Shown here one piece after another: positions 1 to 10,798 of a stretch of 64,000 nucleotides of DNA (position 1 is the first letter of the stretch; each line of letters starts with the position of its first letter). The notes beneath the pieces were generated by a model. The model worked only from the letters and a program-made list of their open reading frames with translations, searched no databases and was not told the origin of the DNA. Source of the stretch: Phoronis australis (taxonomy: Eukaryota > Phoronida > Phoronidae); the NCBI GenBank assembly GCA_002633005.1, contig NMRA01000318.1, forward strand, positions 211,594 through 275,593. Reading direction: 5' to 3'. The position numbers and the translations under genes were made by a program.

Positions 1-49
1 CTTACCGTATTTTGGTCAATGAAATTTTTCAGGTGTTTAAGCATTTATT

Positions 50-245
50 AGGAAAAAGGGGCTTGTAAACGGAAAAAGGGGCTTTTAAAAGAAGTAATAG
101 TTTTCCCGACTTTGGCATATTTTACTTAAATATGTGTTTTTAAATTTTATGTTAATAAAAGCATAGTTCGTCAACACCTTGTTCGTTTTTACGAGTGATA
201 AATGCTCCATAAAACTGAATTTGTGACAAGAAGTTGACACTGAGT
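50..245 (+). repeat. dispersed repeat, copy A
   Basis: Closely similar to 1978-2145 in the same orientation. Shared stretches include agttttnccgacttt, atattttacttaaa, tatgttaataaa and aaaactgaatttgtgacaa. The two copies lie 1.9 kb apart. No coding potential or terminal repeats are visible. Confidence 0.75.
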
Positions 246-1032
246 GAGCTTATTAAATAATTTACACTTTTTAATTTTCGTACGTAACACTCACCTATGG
301 CCAGAAATACAATTCCCCACTAAATGATGATTGCTTTTTAGATTAAATTCCCATCAAAGGGTTCAACAGGATTCCTTTTCCCTTCTACACAAAACAAAGT
401 ATTCAATAAATTTCTGAATGATATCACATAGTGGTTCCACTCAAAATATTATCTCTATTTTTAAAACGATGGTTGCAAAAAATCTACTCTTCAAATCAAC
501 TTTGGCGTTACTTCTTGTCCTGCCTATATTTAAAAGAATTAAACAGACAAATGTCACAAAACCCTAAGACGGAAAGAATAGTTAAAACCTGGTAAAGGGT
601 TGTGTTTCTAAAACATATATGTAACAGACAAAATCGATACGCATAGTTTACATGGGTTCGCCATGTATTTAAAAAATTACATATTAAGCACTTACAGTTC
701 TCAGTGTAACGTTCTACCTTGTTATGCATGTTCTAATTGAAGAAACCGTGATCACCTATCTTACGTCTAAGTCATATGCTTTTCTAACCGTGCGATCTCC
801 CTTGTACCAACAGTATCGGTGTTAAATTCTTGGTAAAATGCATTTAAGTTACGTTTTTAAAGAAACTTGCATTGTATCTTATTTCATTGTAGATGTACAT
901 TTTCTTTTGTTATTTATATTGTTCTTCTTAATTGTTAATATCTATTTAATTTATTGTTACTCGGTGGTCAGCTAGTAGCGGCCTATGCCTTTGCTGGCCA
1001 CAATGTGTGTTTTATATGATTTAAAAAATAAA

Positions 1033-1086
1033 AGTCTCTCTCTCTCTCTCCCTCTCCCTAGCTCTCCCTCTCTCCCTCTCTCTCCC
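1033..1086. repeat. (CT)n-rich microsatellite
   Basis: Imperfect tract of tc/tccc units on the plus strand (purine-rich on the minus strand). Confidence 0.9.
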
Positions 1087-1254
1087 GAGATCTTGGACAA
1101 TGCCATCAATTCTGAAAAGGTATGTTGAACCTTCTTGGTAAGATTATGCGTCTTATTTTTCATAGCGTATAAATGTCGGTGCAATACCCTTTTCTGAACA
1201 TGCGATTGTTGCGCGTGCTCATTTAAGTATTCTATTTTCACGTTCGATGACGTC

Positions 1255-1335
1255 AGCCGCAGAGTGGTTTAGTGGTAAAGTCGGCGACTCGCAACTGTTG
1301 AGGCCCGGGTTCGAATCCGGCCTCGGTTTCCCGCC
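1255..1335 (+). mobile_element. tRNA-derived SINE-like unit
   Basis: Contains tagtggtaaagtcggcg (A-box-like) and ggttcgaatcc (B-box), spaced as in a tRNA gene, with a T-arm stem ccgg/ccgg. The anticodon stem does not pair, so it is a tRNA-derived element rather than a tRNA gene. A perfect 22-bp palindrome follows at 1341. Confidence 0.6.
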
Positions 1336-1340
1336 AAAAT

Positions 1341-1362
1341 GTTATCTCACTAGTGAGATAAC
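1341..1362. repeat. perfect 22-bp palindrome
   Basis: Each half is gttatctcact and its complement, centred on ctag, with no mismatches. It lies five bases after the SINE-like unit. Confidence 0.85.
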
Positions 1363-1977
1363 TTTATGGGTTATTACACGGTTGTATCTGCCATTCGAGG
1401 CTTATATTGTGGTATAAAACTACATACAATAAAACCGACTTTTTTTAAAATCAGAATTGTTTGTTTAACAAAACTACATCATAAAATGTTTGACAGTTTC
1501 AGAAAATATGCCCCTTCCCTTTCCAAAAATGTGACCGAATCGGTACAATCGGTTTCATTTAATGTTTTACCATGTGCCTGTTTTCATACACAATCTGACC
1601 ATTTTGTTGTGACAGTGTCGGTTTCATTTTGCGATTCTTTTTAACAATTCGAGTTGGTTGAAAGGGAGACAATTTGTATGGTGCAAAGCGCATGTGTGAT
1701 ATTTTAGAGTGCAAACCACATAAATGACAAATGTGCATCTTGGTAACGGTTTAGACAGTCTGACGTTTTCATAGCTTTCGTGGAACTTTAAATACACTGT
1801 ACGTGCATTTGCGTTCAACCAAATACAGCTAGGTGACTGCACATTTAATAGGTTTTCGCTAGCGTTTTAGTCAGTAAAACTACTACCAGGATTTTCCGTA
1901 GAAAAGCCCATGGGCATGTATTTAGAAAATGAAAATTTTCCGGCGTTTTCGTAACGCCAAATAAACGCCCGGGCGTT

Positions 1978-2145
1978 TATTAGCAAAAGGGGGGTTTTAA
2001 ACGGAGTCATAGTTTTGCCGACTTTCACATATTTTACTTAAAACTGTTATGTTAATAAATGCAGAGTTTGTCAACATCTTGTTTGTTTTTACAAGTGATA
2101 AATGCTTCACAAAACTGAATTTGTGACAAAAAGTTGACGCTAAGT
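1978..2145 (+). repeat. dispersed repeat, copy B
   Basis: Second copy of the repeat at 50-245, diverged by scattered substitutions and short indels (copy A has an extra ~12 bases after acttaaa). Could be a segmental duplication or two insertions of one short element. Confidence 0.75.
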
Positions 2146-4381
2146 TGGCTTTAAGAGGAAATTTTCCAAATCAGCCAAATTTCATGGCTGTTTACATCAA
2201 GTTGCATCTGTTTGAAATGGCCAACACGAGTTGAATAGAAATAATGATTTTTCTAAGAAAACGTTAAATTGCATGGCATTCTACTCGAATATAAGCACAT
2301 AAAGACATTACCTTAATTATGCGAATTTATGGTATTGCAGCGCCCCGAAATAGGTAACCTCGTAGTTCTTCAGTATAGTGGGTATGACAGACAATCGAAT
2401 ATACACTGAGCTTGTCAATTTCACAAAATTACCAAGTTTCAATCCAATCATTTGAAATTTGTGAGCCAGGAATTTTATGTACATTAGAGACGCATGTAAT
2501 TATCTATTATTGTAGGGAAATGAAATTATGCTCAAGGACCAGCATAACTGTCAACTCCCGAAAGCAAAATACTAAAAATCGACAGACAACACGAATATAA
2601 TTATTCATAATTTATAATTTATAAATTTTTTAATAGGCACAAATTAGCTAATGTTTGAGAACAATGAAATTGGACTGTGTTTGGAAACAGCAGCTAGCAA
2701 AATGAATATTTTAGGATGATGGAAAAAGCCTTTTATATTTTCTCAAACTTTTATCTGTTTCTACATATTTTAAAAGGAATATGAAAAAAAATTACTGATC
2801 TATTAGCTAAACTCCATATTCAACAGGAACGGACGGGTTTTTTAGTATTCTGCTGCTTATAAGTGCCATTGTAGCTAATGAACCAAAATCATTATATAAC
2901 CCACCTGGAAAAGCCTATAAATAAAAATTTCAACAACTCATATTCTTATTTATTCGAACAGATCCTTTTTCACCCCTCAAACTAGATATTTCGTATTAAT
3001 TTCATAATTTCATTCACTGGTATCTCGGATTCCACTTAGCCCATGGCTGTCTCGCTTTTGGACACGCAGTCAAAAGGCGTCGCTACTGAAAACCGGTGCA
3101 AGAAGCAAGCTTGTAATTTTTTCACTTTGAGTTCCCGCTCTCTTTTATGGCGTCGATTCCAAAGCTCGACTTCGTTACAAGTATTGAATCTATAAAAATC
3201 TCCACTTCAGGTCTATAAACAAGATAATGTCGGGTATCGACTGGCTGTCACATAAAAATACCAATGATATACACCGAACAATCATGTGGTATAACAAAGA
3301 ATTTGCCACCCTGATGGTATCAATAACATGGTGAAATATGTTGTGCAGCGGGAACGTTAAACGCAATCTACTGCTTTCGTGACAACAGTTTTGCGGGATC
3401 GAGCTAAACTTTTTATCCAAAAATAATTACGTCACATAAATTTTCAGTATGTGTGACTGCTGTGGCCGGTTCATGAAACATTCCCTAATAGGGTCTCAAC
3501 TAGGTTCCCTAATTCTTCGGTGCGTTTGTGCTTTTGTTAACACAGAAATGTTATGCTTTTCTATCAATTTATCTCCCCTGTGACTAACACTACTATCCGG
3601 GAGCAACCGGGAGCTAAATAAATGCCTTTCTCACTACCCTATAGGTGGCACTATGAACGGTACATTGCTGTAGATCAAGCTGACTTTGTCAATGATTGTC
3701 ACGGTCACTCCTTTCCAATTATAATAGTCCATCTTAAGAACTTGATGAGCGAGAGGGAGGAAGTTGAGAGGAAGGGAGTAAGGTGAGAAAAGTAAAAGGC
3801 AGAGGAAAAGAGAACCGGGTGAATTAACTTCGTAAATCAAATTCTATAAGTTTCTGCGTCCAACCCCGCAATATTCACGTCCTGGTGACACGAATTTATT
3901 TCCAAACTCTGTTTTTGTTATTCACTCGTTATCTTAATAACAACATGTATTTTGTCGGCGCCTCACCTTTATTTTATCACACATTTACTAATCTGTCAGA
4001 CAAAAACAATCACTGCTACAAGTCCAAAGCATACAATTTTTCGAAAAATGGCGACAAAAAGTATAGAATAGCAACAAATGTAATTGGATGAAGTACAAAA
4101 TGTCGAGAAATTAACAAGATAAAAAGCCATTATTAGAGATGTAAATATGAAAATAGAAAAATTTTTCACAAATCACCAGGCTCACTGGGCCAGTTACTAA
4201 CCTGGTTTCTGTCTCTTAATGAAATATCTTTTCAAGCTCCTCCGGCTGGGATGCAAGTCCATCACACTGTTACTCATCATCTGACTCAATTTCATCACTA
4301 ACTTTGACATTCCCACAGTTTTGGCACTTGCACATTTCAGTGCATTTTAGTCCAGCATTTACAAAAAGAACAAATGTTTGC

Positions 4382-4771
4382 TTAACAACAATTCACTCTG
4401 ACTCCGTTTTGGACTAAGGAATCGTGAAATAGGGTAATTCTCTGTAATTTCAATTTCAGATTTCTAGTTCGGACACATACATTACAACCTCTTTTGGATA
4501 AAGTTTCCTGGAGGAGTGACTTTAACAGAGTCAAATGCAATATTTTCCCATGCGAGATTATTTGTTGCTCCACAACTTCAAAGCAAAACTTTTGAAATAC
4601 ATCTGTGAAAATTTCACTATCGTTAGATTTCTGTTTTGTCAGGAAGCTTTTGTAGCAAGAACGATGGTATTTGACTTCGAGTGCTACCAGATCTCTTCCC
4701 TGTACTCTGGTCAAAAGGTCCATGCCATTTCCTGCCTTAGCAGCATCCAAAAACAACCCACCTACAACCAA
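4382..4771 (-). pseudogene. transposon-associated protein fragment (Y-H-x-x-C-Y-K motif)
   Basis: Open frame of 129 codons without an ATG at its start. It contains DLVALEVKYHRSCYKSFLTK, a motif I associate with uncharacterised zinc-finger-like proteins scattered through cnidarian and invertebrate deuterostome genomes, probably from mobile elements. The C-terminal part RTRNLKLKLQ..LFHD also resembles those proteins. The usual upstream Cys pair is not visible, so this looks like a fragment or an exon of a decayed copy. The surrounding 4.1-7.2 kb contains a large foldback, which fits a mobile-element origin. Confidence 0.5.
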
Positions 4772-5885
4772 GCAAATTCAAGTGATTTTACCATAATTAT
4801 GGCAAGCAATTGGTCAGTTTTCGAGCTGAGCTTCGAGTATGGAGATTACCTCTCTCCCACCCCTGGACATTACAAAAGTATAATTTTGATAGATATCTTA
4901 CGTCGTGCCCAGAGTTATGGTTACTGAGAAAATAACAATGTACACTGAAGAAAATGGTCACCTTGTTACTGGATTATGTGTCCTACCTGCAATTGAATAC
5001 CGTCACATGGGCCGATTATTCAGTGAATTATCTGGCTGCTCGATTCAAACACAAGCAGGCCATATACAGAATCCATTCTTTTTACCAGTTGTGTATATGA
5101 GGGCTTTCCAGTCAGTTCGTACCTTAGCCAACTCGCACCCAAGTCAACTAGTACCCGTGCTAAAAACATTACAAATAAATTTTCATTTTCATTCACTAAA
5201 TAACGGGTAATATTGAGTCGTTTTGCATAAACATGGCATGATTGATTGATTTTAATCACTGCTTTGTCAAATTACATAGTTTTGAAATACTTTTGAAATT
5301 TGACTTGGGTATGTGTTGATTTGGGTATGAAGTGATCTGCTCTGACTCAGTGACTTGCATCAATTTATCATACTTCCAGGAAAAATTTAACACTCACCAT
5401 CATCTTGGTCGTAATCAGGGGGTTCTATTCTCGGCATACTTTATAGTTTCGCAATCTTTCCTCTTTCAATCTTTGTAACGCCAGAAAGCTTGTATAAAAT
5501 GATTTGTGATACTATTGCCTGGAACCCACGCCAATCCCTGAAGTTACTTGATGCAAATGCCACCTGGTGACACACATTGTGCTCATTACTGTCTTCATCT
5601 CCAATGGAAAGTCATTCTTTCACACAGTCAATGTTCTTTGCCCATGTCAGTTTGGAGAAACTCAACAAATCAGATGAATTTAGTGCTTGAAAGTGTATGC
5701 AGCAGTCATTGACAGCATCTCCTACGGGAGCTGCGATGTTAGATTAAGTCTGCAGTTACTTAATTTCTGAGCTTGTGATTGACTTAAAATGTCATCTTGT
5801 GCTAGTTTTTTTTTTGTTGGATTTAGCGCTACCTCAGCTCTTGTTCATTAATGTAACATTTGGACTCACAAAAAACTGTATTTCT

Positions 5886-6617
5886 ACAAAAAATGTGCAA
5901 CTTAATACGTGGGAACTTTTCAGGTATCAATTGCTTAATGGTATATCTAGCCATACAGAAAAAAATCAAGTTGCTCCCCTGAAATGGTCACAGGATGAAA
6001 AGACTGGAGCTACGGCCCATGGCCTATGTTCTCTGCCACATGCATCCAGTAGTGCGCATGTGCTACGCATTTATTACAGGGTTTTGGCTGCCAACGCTTA
6101 GTGGAGATGAGTCCTTTCCATTAACTCCTTATCAAGAGTCTGACAAATACATATATTAAGGTTTTGTAGCATTACCAACTCCCAAGCACTACTCGTGATA
6201 ACTGAAACTTACCGATTTCATTCACATTGAAAAAAATCCCGGTATAGACTGAAAAAATATTACTAAAAATTCGAATTTGACATTTTTCTCCCCAAAATTA
6301 TCACTTCCCTACAAGTGCTATAAAATCTGACTACAGATTCAGAGTTCTCATTGATTCTCTCTAGTTTCTAAAAATGTGGTCATAGTACCCTCCTTACCCG
6401 CTTGGCAATTTTGAATTGTTTGACAACTACCTGAAATCGGCGGTTAGTCAAAGCAGCAGGCAACAGGGGTTGTAGTGGATGGGCCAGATCTCATAGCGTT
6501 CATCCTTGTGAGTACTTTGAGGGGGCAACCTAGTTTTTTCTATGTGGCTAGATAATATACCTATCAATCAAATTCCAAAAAGTTCCCACGTATACACTTG
6601 CACATTTTTTGAAAAAA
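5886..6617. mobile_element. foldback element with ~135-bp inverted arms
   Basis: Left arm about 5886-6022 and right arm about 6481-6617 are imperfect inverted repeats. Shared blocks include aaaatgtgcaa, tacgtgggaactttt, tatatctagcca and gttgcycccct. The roughly 460 bases between the arms have no evident gene. Probably a non-autonomous element or the terminal repeats of the decayed transposon that left the fragment at 4382-4771. Confidence 0.7.
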
Positions 6618-9600
6618 GGTGTTTTTGTTACACGAAATATTTAGCACATTCCTGCCACTTGGTAGCGCTTTTCTATTGAATTGACCAATCAGAGAGCCAG
6701 ATTGTATTGTTGTGCTTAGTTACTTCAATATGGCTGCTCCCATGGAGTGTGATGCCTGTATAATTCAAGGTTTATCATACAGCACAAAATTGTGATGCCC
6801 GAACCCAAAGAAGCTTAGAGAAACATCCTGATGAAATCTGATGGACTGTGGAACTCTGTATATCAAAAAGAAGAAGAGGTGTCACAAAAATGTGTGCAGA
6901 AAACAGCTGCATGTCCTGCTATCCTGCCTATATTATACTGCTGTAGAAGACCAAGTGTCAGACCAAAAATTGAAAGGACATAGAAAGGCATAGCAACGTT
7001 TCAGCACACCAGCAGCAGTATTAAAGCTGAAGCTGCTGAAATTGATACAGATGTTACCCAAAATTTCCCAAGAAAATCAATTAGACTTCCAAAATCTGAA
7101 ACACCCAATTCACCTGATAGGAACATTCTGACCACATTTCAAGAAAGCAAAGAATTAACAACTTTGTAGCTTTGATAAACAGGTACGTGTTTCTGGAAGG
7201 TACATCTTGATGTTTTCAATGTGTGTTTCAGTATTATCACAAGTTGTTTAGTTCAGCCCCTTGGCTGCCTATAGGCCTTAGACAATACCGCTGACCCAAC
7301 ATAGACGGTGATCATACCATAGGACGGGTACTCCATATGCCGGATGCTTTTCGGCAAATTATGCATCACACAGGTTAAACCATAAGTCATGTTGTTATAA
7401 GTTTAGAAGTACCGCGTAAAGAGATGCCTCTGAGAAGGCCGACTATTGCATCGAAATTTCGAGTTCGGACTCCAGCTTTTACCTTTAATGCTGGGGTCAT
7501 CAAGTGCAAATTAGGATATTAGACAGTCATCTAAGTAAAACATATTGTACTCTAGCACAATATTATACTAGACACTTATCTTGAGTTCGCCCAAAAGTAG
7601 GACAGAAAATGAAAAATATTCTCGAGATCGATTTCGAGTACAAAAGATTAGACCCCGGGTCGTGTAGAAATATTAAATTCTCAGTTCCTTGCAAGCCCAG
7701 ATATCATTTTGTTTTCATTTGAGTAAAGAGCGAATTGCAGCGAGCCCAACAATATTAGCGTTAAGTGGTCTCAAATCAATCCTTTGCTTCTTTGACTCTA
7801 CGCATAAATGGTACGGCTATAAAACGATGATTTCACCTAAAGCTGATTCCATCAGTTACTATTGATAGATAGTACTCCTTCCGACAGATTGAGTATTGCT
7901 GAGCTAACACTCAGTCTTCACTGTGTCACAAACTGTGGATTCACTGGTTCAGACCCCCCCCCCCCTCCCCCATCGTCCATTAACTCAACTGAAGCGTTTG
8001 CACTTGTCCGGTGGAAGATTTTGCAAGGAGTGGTAGAATGTGAATCATGCTTTTGAAGGTATCCTGTACTGTTCAGTTTTGAAAATAAATCGTCTCTTAT
8101 GATTCGTTAATAGCAAAAAGTGGGATTTAGTATCCGGCCTTTTAAGTTTTGAAATAAAGTGAATTTACACAAAGTTTGCCACCACCGTAACCCAACTACG
8201 CATGAAGTTTACAGCTAGGAGGCATTTTTGGCGTGCCAAACCGTCCCAAACTTGTTTTACCTTAGTTTGAAGTTGCATGCTTTTCAGCCTCCGAGAGCCA
8301 GCGCGCGTAGTCTCACTTATACAGCTACAGCGGCGGGTCCATGGCATGATGCAAATGGCCAACTTCAAAGTACGGTTAGATAAGAATGAAGCTGTAATTG
8401 GTTAGCCAAATGGAAATAACATCTATGAGCTCCATTCCGACCCCGTTATAACCATAGAAAATAAAAAGAGCTAACTTATTTCATCACTTGATTTTTATGA
8501 AGACCTCAAACGTAAATCATAGCATTTCACACTCGCCATTTTAGAAACTAGATGTCCCAAAGTAATAGTTTTGTTACCCAAACAGTGCTCAAGATAACCA
8601 ACAAGTTTTTCAAACGTCTTTTGTTCATTCACATTCAGAGGCTTTTGTGAAATCTGAGTCTCTCATTATATACATCTTGCGTACGCTGACAACAACGTCG
8701 AAACAAAATTTCAGAGTAGAATTTTAAGGAAATAATCTTTTCGAACGTACTTTTGTTTTCTTACACTAATGTCCATTGAGAAATCGTCTGCTGACATCGG
8801 AATTCCCGTCGTGCAACAGATTTCCACAATTCATAGCGCGTAGTGTACCTTTCGAGATATTCCTTAAAGGGACAATAACAAATTGTCGGAGGTCTTTAAA
8901 ATCTACGCGACTGGTGATCTATAAGTGACTTGAAATTGTCCCGGTCAAAAATTTACCGGCAACATTCGTCTGCTTCTAATCCTCTACGTTAACGTTTATC
9001 GTAAACCCAGTTCGAAGGGCAGCCAACCTTCTGACCTCACAATACACTGAACGAACTAGATTCTTGTTAAGAAACTTGTTTTTTCCTCACGAAAGTTTGC
9101 TGATGAGTAAATGGCACTGCTCATTAGAACATTGTTGTATTTTGTGTGGATTGGTAGGTGCTCGTAAAAAATAGTTATATTCCATAAAAAAATAAATAAA
9201 GCTTGCGATAAAAAGACAATACCTCGCTTTGTGAAAATTTCCGCGCGGTTTATGGGATAGCAAGACTGGCTATCTTGAAGTACAGTAGGTCCTGCATAGT
9301 TTGCTTCTTAACAGAACCTCATTGTATTGAGCAAAATTGTTGATACTGAAACTCGTGACATGTAGTGAGACACGTATAGCTTGCGGACCCTAACTTTGCT
9401 TCAAATGTGATATATTTCACCAATATAAAATACTACGTTACAATTCATTACAATAAAACACATATAAATTACATCTCTATAAACTTTAAATAAATATATA
9501 CAAATACACATAACCTGAAATAGTGAGTCGCCATTCACAATTTGCACGACAATTTCATGCTAGTGGAGGCGAGTCGTTCAAACAATTTCATTGACGCTCT

Positions 9601-10320
9601 GTTCATTTTTATGTAGTCCTGACCCAGAAATGCATTCCCTGGGGCTAATACCTCGCCAGTTAGGGGAAATCATGCAAAACCGCGCCAGTGCAACACAAGA
9701 TCTCAATATCGCTTTGTGAGTAAACACGTAAAATTCGCCCAAAGTAAGCAAAATGTGCACCACCAATATGTGATTGGACAGCTTCTATGGACTTTTTACG
9801 ATTCGAGAATTGTGAGATATATATTTTCCTCGCCATCTGCTGGCTGAAAATGTAGGTGTACGTTTCATCGGTTGATTACATTCTGATAGGAATACGATGT
9901 CCCATCCCATCGCAGATATCCCACGCAATTCTATGTAACCGTTTTGGGAGAAACGTAGTTAATCCACAACCCTCGCTTTTCCTATTGTCTCAGCTAACAT
10001 ATCTCGCTGCTGATATCATGTGAATAATTAGCCTCAACGAACGCGCCCCAGTTTTTGTTCAACCTAAGTTCTACAATCCTACTGCTCGACCATTTCCGTT
10101 TTTTATGCGGGTTGCGTACATGTTGTTGCAGAATTCGCTCTGATCGATTTTTAATTCTTTTCGCCACCAAAACGCAAAATCCGATTTCCATTAAAAAAAT
10201 TCAGAACATTCAAATAATTCAATTTCTGAAACGAATCAAACACAAATGTTCAGCGGAAAATAATGTTACTTTTGTTATTAATCATGATAGGGCTGCTGGA
10301 ACATAGTGCTGTACACAAGT

Positions 10321-10326
10321 TTTATT
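10321..10326 (-). promoter_or_regulatory. candidate poly(A) signal of the BMP3/GDF10-type gene
   Basis: AATAAA on the minus strand, 281 bases beyond the TAG stop, and the first clear hexamer downstream on that strand. It would give a 3' UTR of roughly 300 bases. No transcript evidence is available. Confidence 0.45.
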
Positions 10327-10606
10327 TAACTGATGTCCAGCTAAAACCCATAACCATAGGTCATAATAATTGAATTGTAGTTATGAAAAACGACAAAATC
10401 TCATGTACTTGCACGTTACCGCCGCGTAGTAACGGTTCTATGAAATGGAATTGGCTCAGTCACTATCAATGAGTCCTGACGCCACGATTGGGCTAACGTG
10501 ACCTGTTTTGAATTAGTAAATGAACATGCAATTACTGTTCCTTGAAAATAAATTGGACAATTGATTTTCCGCCCTGATTTTTTTCGCATTCCAGCGATGG
10601 CGCTCT

Positions 10607-10798
10607 CTATCGGCAACCGCACGACTCCACCGTCATAGAGGGATAGTTCTTGAGTACAATAGTTCCGTCGTCACCCACGTACAGAAGAGTGACAGACGAC
10701 AGTACATCCGGGACACAGCAAGGTTCTGGGACAGCTTTCTTGAGGCCAACCGCATGAACGATACTTTGAATTGTCGCATGATTGGAGGGACGGCTTTC
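10607..10798 (-). CDS. BMP3/GDF10: BMP3/GDF10-type ligand, coding exon 3 (C-terminal half of cystine knot)
   Basis: 192 bp, 63 codons and a TAG stop (10607-10609). The acceptor sequence reads TTTTTCAG directly before 10798. It encodes [14 protein letters not shown], then [17 protein letters not shown], then [13 protein letters not shown], the conserved second half of a BMP3/GDF10 knot. It includes the paired cysteines 448/449 (one of which is the interchain cysteine in the family) and the terminal C-G-C-R. The exon joins the TFPLQK end of exon 2 at phase 0, at the same site as the last intron of vertebrate BMP3. Confidence 0.95.
   Translation of the reverse strand, partial: ESRPSNHATIQSIVHAVGLKKAVPEPCCVPDVLSSVTLLYVGDDGTIVLKNYPSMTVESCGCR

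Larger units (their letters stand above)
1..10606. other. gene-poor flank downstream of the BMP3/GDF10-type gene
   Basis: I find no convincing host gene here. It contains a dispersed repeat pair (50-245; 1978-2145), a CT-rich microsatellite (1033-1086), a SINE-like unit followed by a perfect palindrome (1255-1362), a possible MITE relic near 3457-3580, transposon debris (4382-4771, 5886-6617) and a C-run (about 7956-7972). Between 7.3 and 10.3 kb I see nothing beyond A+T-rich sequence with short chance frames. Confidence 0.6.

Noticed and set aside
1255-1335. A functional tRNA gene
   Set aside because: A- and B-boxes are present but the anticodon and acceptor stems do not pair, so it is treated as a SINE.
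7014-7169. Plus-strand open piece near the foldback ending in tag
   Set aside because: No ATG, frame closed just upstream, no recognisable motif; probably transposon debris.
9085-9125. Hammerhead ribozyme core (ctgatgag)
   Set aside because: No gaaa box or paired helices follow at the required spacing. The same holds for ctgatga near 29245 and tgatgag near 30300.
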